Shown piece by piece: positions 1 through 5,700 of a stretch of 13,793 nt of DNA (positions within the stretch are counted from its first letter, which is position 1; each line of letters opens with the position of its first letter). A program made the translations under genes and the position numbers. This DNA comes from Pseudomonadota bacterium (lineage in GTDB: Bacteria; Pseudomonadota; Alphaproteobacteria; Parvibaculales; Parvibaculaceae): positions 1-13,793 of the forward strand of contig JAJXZC010000453.1 in NCBI GenBank assembly GCA_021780275.1, given 5' to 3'. Under the pieces are notes generated by a model. That model had not been told where the DNA came from, did not search any database, and saw nothing but the letters and a program-made list of their open reading frames with translations.

Positions 1-25
1 GAATCCGCCAGTGCGTTCGCGTCAC
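1..25 (-). CDS. ParE-family toxin, N-terminal fragment (cut by window edge)
   Basis: Read on the minus strand, a GTG at 25-23 overlaps the TGA of the ParD-like gene (the four bases GTGA are shared). It opens a frame reading (M)TRTHWRI before the window ends. ParE/RelE-superfamily toxins are normally encoded directly downstream of ParD with this kind of stop-start overlap, and a short start followed by a W-R-(I/L) strand is typical of them. Only eight codons are visible, so the call rests mainly on gene order. If correct, the product is a small toxin; ParE toxins generally poison DNA gyrase and are neutralised by binding ParD. Confidence 0.45.
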
Positions 26-312
26 TTGACCTCCGGACCAGCGAGGACGGTGTCAGCCAGTTTGTTTAGATGTTCTGCCAAAGCGGAGGCGTTGGCGAAT
101 TCCTTGAACTCGCCGCGCTCCAAAGCATCGGCGCCAACCCGCGCCGCAGAGCGAAGCCCCTCAAGCTTGGCTGCCTCTTCCGCTTCTCTATTTTCGATGA
201 GACGAAGACCCTCACGCATCACTTCGCTAGCGTTTTGGTAGCGGCCGCTTTGCACCAAAGTCTCGATCAGCATCTCTTGGCGTTCGGTCAGGACAACGTT
301 GCGCGTCGGCAT
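22..312 (-). CDS. parD: ParD-like type II antitoxin (ribbon-helix-helix)
   Basis: This 96-residue protein has the layout of ParD antitoxins. An N-terminal ribbon-helix-helix segment (residues about 1-45) begins PTRNVVLTERQEMLIETLV and continues with GRYQNASEVMREGLRLIE, the conserved G-x-Y-x-N-x-S-E-V-x-R-x-G-L-R-x-x-E signature. A charged alpha-helical C-terminal half follows, which in this family wraps around the ParE toxin. The ATG at 312-310 is supported by GGAGGA (positions 323-318), five bases upstream. The stop overlaps the presumed toxin start, giving a two-gene operon. ParD proteins usually repress their own promoter, and an inverted repeat over the -10 box fits this. The gene is transcribed divergently from the methyltransferase locus. 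The family call is firm; the exact subfamily and toxin target are inferred. Confidence 0.85.
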   Translation of the reverse strand: MPTRNVVLTERQEMLIETLVQSGRYQNASEVMREGLRLIENREAEEAAKLEGLRSAARVGADALERGEFKEFANASALAEHLNKLADTVLAGPEVK

Positions 313-346
313 CGCATTCCTCCACTGAAGCTCGCACGAGACGTTA

Positions 347-361
347 TGGCATAATATGCCA
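347..361. promoter_or_regulatory. Inverted repeat, probable ParD operator
   Basis: TGGCAT-AAT-ATGCCA is a perfect 6-3-6 inverted repeat that covers the -10 box of the parD promoter. Ribbon-helix-helix antitoxins bind short palindromes over their own promoter, so this is the natural site for autoregulation by ParD or the ParD-ParE complex. The repeat is seen directly; its binding partner is inferred. Confidence 0.5.
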
Positions 362-379
362 ATAGGACGCCTTCGACAA
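351..379 (-). promoter_or_regulatory. Promoter of the parD-parE operon
   Basis: On the minus strand, TTGTCG (379-374, four of six matches to TTGACA) is followed after exactly 17 bases by TATTAT (356-351, five of six matches to TATAAT). Transcription would start near 344, leaving a leader of about 30 bases with a good Shine-Dalgarno sequence before the ATG at 312. Spacing and orientation fit a sigma-70-type housekeeping promoter for the toxin-antitoxin operon. Confidence 0.6.
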
Positions 380-461
380 GGACGGCTTCAAAGGACTTCG
401 TTACGCAAGGCAGCTCGAAACTGAGGTCGCCGGATATCAACACCCATTAATTAGAACATAA
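366..461 (+). pseudogene. Possible C-terminal gene remnant, unidentified
   Basis: Between two in-frame stops (TAG 363-365 and TAA 459-461) lies a 31-codon frame with no ATG. It reads DAFDKDGFKGLRYAR and then an amphipathic, protein-like tail ending in HPLIRT. Codon choice resembles that of the surrounding genes, and the peptide looks more like a real C-terminus than random translation. I cannot assign it to a family. The -35 box of the parD promoter lies inside it. It could be the leftover end of a gene truncated when the neighbouring cassettes were inserted, or chance. Confidence 0.2.
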
Positions 462-470
462 TACGAACAT
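454..470 (+). promoter_or_regulatory. GAACAT direct repeat over a -10-like box
   Basis: GAACAT occurs at 454-459 and again at 465-470, separated by AATAC, so the units recur every 11 bp on the same face of the helix. The segment contains CATAAT (457-462), five of six matches to a -10 box, but no convincing -35 box lies 16-18 bases upstream. It sits in the most AT-rich part of the intergenic region, 38 bases before the ribbon-helix-helix gene. It is a candidate promoter and/or operator for the rightward operon. Confidence 0.35.
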
Positions 471-479
471 TCTAGACAC

Positions 480-496
480 GGCGCCAAAATGGCGCC
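480..496 (+). promoter_or_regulatory. GGCGCC-AAAAT-GGCGCC repeat / hairpin before the operon
   Basis: Two GGCGCC hexamers (480-485 and 491-496) are separated by AAAAT. Because GGCGCC is its own reverse complement, the element is at once a direct repeat with an 11-bp period and a 6-bp all-GC stem with a five-base loop. It ends 11 bases before the ATG at 508, where no ordinary Shine-Dalgarno sequence is seen. It may be the operator for the ribbon-helix-helix product of the next gene, or an RNA hairpin that limits translation. The geometry (hexamer, 5-base spacer, hexamer) matches the GAACAT pair just upstream. Confidence 0.4.
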
Positions 497-507
497 AGCT
501 TCACGAT

Positions 508-720
508 ATGAACAATTCTGCGAAGCTTAAAGCGATTCGCGAGCTTGATCGCATCAATCTTCGGCTGTCACTCGAGATATTCGAGGCGATCGATACCTCG
601 CGAAATGCTCGTCCCGGCCGGCTTTCCCGCAACACCTGGATCGCCGAAGCCATCGAGGAAAAGCTTTTGCGGGACGCCGCGCCCGGCGCGCAAAACGGCG
701 ATCGGCAACGGCATGCCTAA
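508..720 (+). CDS. Small ribbon-helix-helix (Arc/CopG-like) DNA-binding protein
   Basis: This 70-residue protein reads as a ribbon-helix-helix regulator. A beta strand around residues 15-22 (DRINLRLS) is followed by helix A (LEIFEAIDTSRN), a turn with RPGRLSRNTWIAEA, and helix B (TWIAEAIEEKLLRD). The S-R-N-x-W-I-x-E-A-I-x-E-K-L string is typical of Arc/CopG-type folds. The last 15 residues look unstructured. The ATG at 508 is the only in-frame start after the TAA at 448-450, and no clear Shine-Dalgarno sequence precedes it. Its stop lies inside the methyltransferase start region (8-base overlap), so the two genes are probably translationally coupled. By position it may play the part of a controller protein in restriction-modification systems, repressing the operon through the repeats at 454-496. 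That role is inference; an antitoxin-like role is also possible. Confidence 0.7.
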   Translation: MNNSAKLKAIRELDRINLRLSLEIFEAIDTSRNARPGRLSRNTWIAEAIEEKLLRDAAPGAQNGDRQRHA

Positions 721-1858
721 CTTTTATGAAGTTTTCGCTGGAGGCGGAATGGCTCGCGTGGGGCTTGGCGCAAGCTGGACCTGCCTGTTCGCGAATGATT
801 TCGATCCCAAGAAGGGCCTTGCCTACCAGGCCAACTGGGGCGCGAACGGCGAACTCACGGTTGGCGACGTCAAAAATATCAAGGCAAAAGATTTGCCAGG
901 ACACGCCGACCTCGTATGGGGCTCGTTTCCCTGTCAGGATTTGTCCTTGGCCGGCATCGGAGCCGGCCTGAAGGGCGGGCGATCAGGAACCTTCTACCCT
1001 TTTTGGGATGTCATTAACGGACTCATCGCCGATGGCCGCGCGCCGAAAATCGTCGCCGTCGAAAATGTGTGCGGAACCCTGACCTCGCACGGCGGTCGAG
1101 ACTTCCAGGCCATCTGCGAGACCTTCTCTGACGCCGGCTATCGCTATGGCGCGCTCATCATCAACGCGGCATTGTTTCTGCCGCAATCGCGTCCGCGCCT
1201 GTTCATGATCGGCGTTCACAACGACGTCGAAATTGACCCATCCCTGTTGTCGCCCGAACCGATCGAGCCCTTTCACACACGAGGCCTGCGCAAGGCGGCG
1301 GCAGGCGTTTCAGCATCCGCCAGAAAAAATATGATTTGGTGGAGTGTGCCGACGCCGCCGCGTCGCAACACCACATTCGCCGATCTCATCGAAGAAAAGC
1401 CTTCGAGCATAGAGTGGCATACGCCCGCCGAAACCAAGCAGCTTCTCGCCAAGATGTCGGCGGTCAATCGGGCCAAGGTCGAAGCAGCCAAACGCTCCGG
1501 CCGACGGATGGTGGGCGGCGTTTACAAGCGGACCCGCATTGACGAGAACGGCGCCAAAGTCCAGCGCGCGGAAGTGCGTTTTGACGATGTCGCCGGGTGT
1601 TTGCGCACGCCTGCTGGCGGCTCGAGCCGCCAGACGATCATCGTCGTCGACGGAAACAGAATTCGCTCGCGGTTGATTTCGACGCGAGAGACGGCCCGCC
1701 TTATGGGGCTCGATGACGATTACATCCTGCCTAAAAATTATAATGAGGCTTATCATCTGACCGGCGACGGCGTCGCGGTCGATGTCGTTCGGCATTTGGC
1801 CCACCACCTGTTCACGCCGTTCTTGAACAGTTGCTCCGCCGCGGAGGAAGCCGCGTGA
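713..1858 (+). CDS. C5-cytosine DNA methyltransferase
   Basis: The 381-residue protein carries the ordered motifs of S-adenosylmethionine-dependent DNA (cytosine-5) methyltransferases. Motif I is FAGGGMARVGLG (8-19), binding the cofactor. Motif IV is GSFPCQDLSLAG, with catalytic Cys74. Motif VI is VENV (Glu117). Motif VIII is QSRPR (158-162). Motif IX is RETARLMGLDDDY (325-337), and motif X is GDGVAVDVV (351-359). The region between VIII and IX (about 170-305) is the target-recognition domain, so the methylated sequence cannot be read off. Nothing essential is missing and the length is normal. The ATG at 713 is chosen because motif I starts seven residues later; the same frame is open back to 545, but that extension is only the shadow of the preceding gene. 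The start overlaps the upstream stop by 8 bases, and a GIY-YIG nuclease follows 48 bases downstream. It probably protects host DNA from the nucleases encoded beside it. Confidence 0.93.
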   Translation: MPNFYEVFAGGGMARVGLGASWTCLFANDFDPKKGLAYQANWGANGELTVGDVKNIKAKDLPGHADLVWGSFPCQDLSLAGIGAGLKGGRSGTFYPFWDVINGLIADGRAPKIVAVENVCGTLTSHGGRDFQAICETFSDAGYRYGALIINAALFLPQSRPRLFMIGVHNDVEIDPSLLSPEPIEPFHTRGLRKAAAGVSASARKNMIWWSVPTPPRRNTTFADLIEEKPSSIEWHTPAETKQLLAKMSAVNRAKVEAAKRSGRRMVGGVYKRTRIDENGAKVQRAEVRFDDVAGCLRTPAGGSSRQTIIVVDGNRIRSRLISTRETARLMGLDDDYILPKNYNEAYHLTGDGVAVDVVRHLAHHLFTPFLNSCSAAEEAA

Positions 1859-1906
1859 ACGTCAATTGCCGTAAGCGCCTTTCCGCCATTCCATCGGTGA
1901 TCCCTG

Positions 1907-2641
1907 GTGGCTAGCCAAATCGAGCTCATTCCAAACCGGAATCCGGACAGTGTGAATATTCCCCCGTTCGAAACGGAGGATCTGCGCGCCAACCTGGCGA
2001 GATTTTTGGACAGCCCTTTCGTCGATCTTTCGGGGAAGAGCGCAAAGGTCGGGCATTTCAAATGGGGCGTGTATGCGTTTTTCGATTACGACGGCGAGCC
2101 GATTTATGTCGGCCAAACCAACGAAATGCTTCGGACCCGAATCCGACGCCACCTGACCAATCAACGCACCGACGCGGTCGCAATGTCCGTTCTCGATCCA
2201 TTTGAGGTGTTTGAAATTGAGGTGTGGCCCTTGCCGCAATTTCAGCACACCAGCCGAAAGGACGACGATGCTCGCCAGCATCTCGACGCCTTGGAGCGAC
2301 TGATCACGCAGCGGGCGATAGATCAGTCTGAGTTTAAGGCGATCCTGAATGAGAAAGATCCGCCGCCGGGGCGCCTGAATGTCGAAGCGCCTCAATCGTT
2401 CCGAGCAAAAATCGTTTCGGACCGCGTCTATGAACTCCGTTCGCATCCCGATTTCCGGATTGCGCGCCGCTCGCTAATCATTTCCCGGCTTGCACAAGTC
2501 ATTTCCGAGCGGAAAGTCCAGGGCGGCCTGCGCCGCGTCCTTCTGACGCAGGCCAAGCGCCTCCAGTGGCTTGCCCATCGGCGGTACGAGGCGCTCGGAG
2601 GAGCGGCGTCTGTCGAACTCAATGCCGACGAGGATGTCTAA
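1907..2641 (+). CDS. GIY-YIG nuclease, probable restriction endonuclease partner
   Basis: This 244-residue protein contains a GIY-YIG nuclease core. WGVYAFF (53-59) and EPIYVGQT (64-71) are the two name-giving strands, followed by a basic helix LRTRIRRHL (Arg76, Arg80, His82). A later helix ALERLI supplies the likely metal-binding Glu130, and ILNEK the usual asparagine (Asn148). About 50 residues precede the core and about 90 follow, the latter rich in Arg and Lys and probably DNA-binding. The GTG at 1907 is the first start after the in-frame TGA at 1898-1900, with GGTGA six bases before it. Restriction enzymes of this fold (Eco29kI, Hpy188I) are known, and pairing with a cytosine methyltransferase suggests a cognate endonuclease. 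It lacks the extended Eco29kI-like sequence, however, so it could instead be a nicking or repair nuclease. The fold is clear; the role is inferred. Confidence 0.8.
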   Translation: MASQIELIPNRNPDSVNIPPFETEDLRANLARFLDSPFVDLSGKSAKVGHFKWGVYAFFDYDGEPIYVGQTNEMLRTRIRRHLTNQRTDAVAMSVLDPFEVFEIEVWPLPQFQHTSRKDDDARQHLDALERLITQRAIDQSEFKAILNEKDPPPGRLNVEAPQSFRAKIVSDRVYELRSHPDFRIARRSLIISRLAQVISERKVQGGLRRVLLTQAKRLQWLAHRRYEALGGAASVELNADEDV

Positions 2642-2644
2642 CTT

Positions 2645-2697
2645 GTCGACCCCTTGTCGGGGATCGTCCGTCGACGGCCGTGAAAATCCCTGCGGGA
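2645..2697 (+). other. Hairpin-rich leader between nuclease and giant helicase genes
   Basis: The 104-base gap holds nested inverted repeats. GTCGAC at 2645-2650 can pair with GTCGAC at 2670-2675, or CCCC (2650-2653) with GGGG (2659-2662) around TTGTC. A further TCCC-TGC-GGGA hairpin lies at 2687-2697. No T-run follows, so this is not a standard intrinsic terminator. It may attenuate expression or stabilise the message before the large gene, or be chance in GC-rich DNA. Confidence 0.25.
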
Positions 2698-2745
2698 CTT
2701 AGCGCGCCGGTCACTCCGTGCTATGCCTTGGCGGTCAGGATACAA

Positions 2746-5700
2746 ATGATGTCGGATCCTTTTCTGAAAATCACTTGCTCCGCTGCGGAAAACATCAACG
2801 TGGCATTCTATCAGAATGCCGTTCCGATCATTCGCGAATTGACGCTGGAGAATGAACTCGGGCGCGATCTGGCAGATATTTCTGTGCGGCTATCTTCCGA
2901 GCCGGCATTCCTCACGCCCGGCATTTGGCGAATTGACCGACTGTCCGACAAAGCGACCAACCACCTTCGCAGCCTGGATCTGAAACTCGACTCGGCCTTC
3001 CTGGCAGGCCTCACCGCCTCGCGCCGAGCGGAGCTGCACATTGTCGTCGAAGCCGAAGGCGAAGCGGTTGCGGAGAGCAAGGTCGAAGTCACCCTTTTGC
3101 CGCCAAACCATTGGGGCGGCTCAGGCTCGGCGCCAGAGCTCCTCGCTGCGTTTGTCAGGCCTACCGATCCCACCGTTGACGTCATCCTGCGAGAAGCGTC
3201 CGACAAGCTGGCGCAGGCCGGCAAAGACTCGGCTGTTGATGGCTATGCGAAAGGAAAGAAGGCCCGCGCGTGGGAAATCGCCGGCGCGATCTGGGCGGCG
3301 ATTGTCGGCCACTCCATCGCTTATGTTTTGCCGCCGAAAAGCTTCGAGCGCGAAGGCCAGCAGGTGCGCGGTCCGAGCGATATCTTGTCGCGCAAGGTCG
3401 GAACCTGCCTTGATTTGTCGCTGTTGTACGCCTCCTGCCTCGAGCAAGCGGGATTGAATTCGCTAGTCGTTCTAACAGAGGGACATGCCTTTTGCGGCGT
3501 ATGGCTCATAGAGGAAGACTTTTCGACTCCGGTTGTCGACGATCCGCAAATGTTGCGAAAGCGCGTGCAACTGGAGGAGATGATCCTCGTTGAAACGACC
3601 CTCCTGACTGGCGCGCATCCGGCGCGATTTGCACAGGCCGTAGAACAAGGCGCCAAGCAGATTGCAGAAGAAGCGGAATCAACGCTCGAAGTGGCGGTCG
3701 ACGTTCGCCGCTCGCGTCGGGCCAAGATCAAGCCGCTTGACCTCGGTGGAGGCGCAGCTGCGAAGCTTGAGCCCAAGACCACGGATGTCAGCATCCAGGA
3801 AATTGACGAACCTCCTAAGTTTGACGAGGAGATGGTCCGCCAGGAGCCGGCTCAGGAGAAAGTCCTCGATCGCCTGGAAAGTTGGAAGCGTAGCCTGCTT
3901 GATCTGACGATGCGCAATCGTCTCCTCAACTTCAAAGAGGGTAAGGCGACAATTTCAATCGAATGCCCCGAACCGGCGAAGCTCGAAGACATGCTGGCTG
4001 GCGGCCAACGGTTCAAGCTGCTCGGCCGCGCGATGGTTCTCGACGCCAATGACGCCCGCGATTCAACCCTTTTCACGGAACGCCAGAACGAGGATGGTCG
4101 CAAGCTCTATGTGATTGACGCGATGTCGCGGGGCGAACTGCATGCCGGATTGCCCGAAACCGATTTGGACGGGCACCTGACAGACCTATTTCGCGCTTCC
4201 CGTCTCGCGTTTGAGGAAGGCGGCGCGAATATCCTCTATCTTTGCCTCGGCTTCCTGAAGTGGACGCAGACCAACGGCGCAGGTCCTTACCGCGCGCCGC
4301 TCATTCTTATCCCCGTGAGTTTGGAGCGCAAGAGCGTCAGATCGGGCTTTCGCCTGGCGCTGCACGATGACGAGGTTCGCCTCAACCCAACCTTGATTCA
4401 GATGCTCGCCCAGGATTTTGATCTTTCGATGCCTGAGTTCGCGGGCGAATTGCCCCATGACGCTTCGGGGATCGACGTCGCAGAGATTTGGCGGATCGTC
4501 CGCAGGCACATCAAAACCATCAATGGTTGGGAGGTCACCGAGCACGTCGTGCTCGCGACCCTCTCCTTCACGAAATATCTCATGTGGAAGGATCTGGTCG
4601 ACCGCACCGATAGCCTGAAACGCAACCCCGTCGTCCGCCATCTTATCGATACGCCGACCCACGCTTATGAGGGTGCCGGGCAAGACTTCATCGATCCTGT
4701 CCGTCTCGATGATGAGGTGGATCCGTCTGAGCTTTTCACTCCTTTGTCTGCTGACTCCTCCCAAGTCGCGGCGGTCGTCGCGGCAAAGCGCGGCAAGGAT
4801 TTCGTGCTTTTCGGACCGCCCGGAACCGGGAAAAGCCAAACGATCACGAACATGATTTCGAGCTGCCTGGCCCACGGCAAGTCGGTATTGTTCGTTTCAC
4901 AAAAGACTGCCGCGCTTGAGGTCGTTCGTCGCCGGCTTCAGTCCGTTGGCCTCGGCAATTATTGCCTGGAGGTCCATTCGACCAAAGCGCAAAAATCGGT
5001 CGTGATCGAACAGCTCGCGAAGGCTTGGCGCGAGCGTGATCCCGCGACCGAAGAAAATTGGGCGTCGGCTAGCTCCGATCTGAAAACGAAGCGCGCCGAA
5101 CTCAACAAGCTCGTTTCCGCGCTGCATCGCCGTCGCGAAAATGGGCTGACGGCCTACGAGGCGTTTGGCCGCGTCGTAGCCGATCAAGGTCGGCTCCACG
5201 ACGTAGGGTTTTCATGGCCGTCGGGAACGTTGCATACGCCTGATGCCCTTGCCTCGATGCGCGCCGTTTGCAGGGACATACGGACGGCAATGAACGCCGT
5301 TGGCGATCCGTCGAAACATCCGCTTCGGGGCATTGAACAGACGAAATGGACGCCGGCCTGGTCCCACGACCTCGAACGCATCACCGACCAACTGCAATCG
5401 GCATTAGTAAATCTCAAGGCGGTCACGGATTCCGTAGGAACTTCGATCGGCTTGCCGTTGAGCACATGGGATTTCGCGGAATTTCCGCGTTTCGCGAAAC
5501 TCGTTTCCTTGCTGCTGCTGCCCGAGGCGCGCTCCGGAACGCCCCTGCTCGGTGACGATGCGAACGATCGCTTCCGCGCGATGCGAAACCTGTCCGACCT
5601 CGTGACGCGCGCAAAATCAAAGATTGGCGAACTGACTACAGCATACGATTTAAAGGCGACCCGACTCAATCTTGCCCGGATGCAGAAGGATTGGGCGGAA

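Noticed and set aside
545..712. 56-residue N-terminal extension of the methyltransferase frame
   Set aside because: The extension is the out-of-frame reading of the ribbon-helix-helix gene; methyltransferase motif I begins seven residues after the ATG at 713, as expected for the family.
2647..2665. Intrinsic terminator after the GIY-YIG gene
   Set aside because: The CCCC/GGGG stem is only four pairs and no T-run follows it.
2566..2745. 60-residue N-terminal extension of the giant helicase frame
   Set aside because: It overlaps the end of the GIY-YIG gene, is rich in Arg, Cys and Pro like random GC-rich translation, and a start with a Shine-Dalgarno sequence exists at 2746.
4186..4875. 229-codon open frame on the minus strand
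   Set aside because: It is a shadow of the DUF4011/Walker A region of the plus-strand gene.
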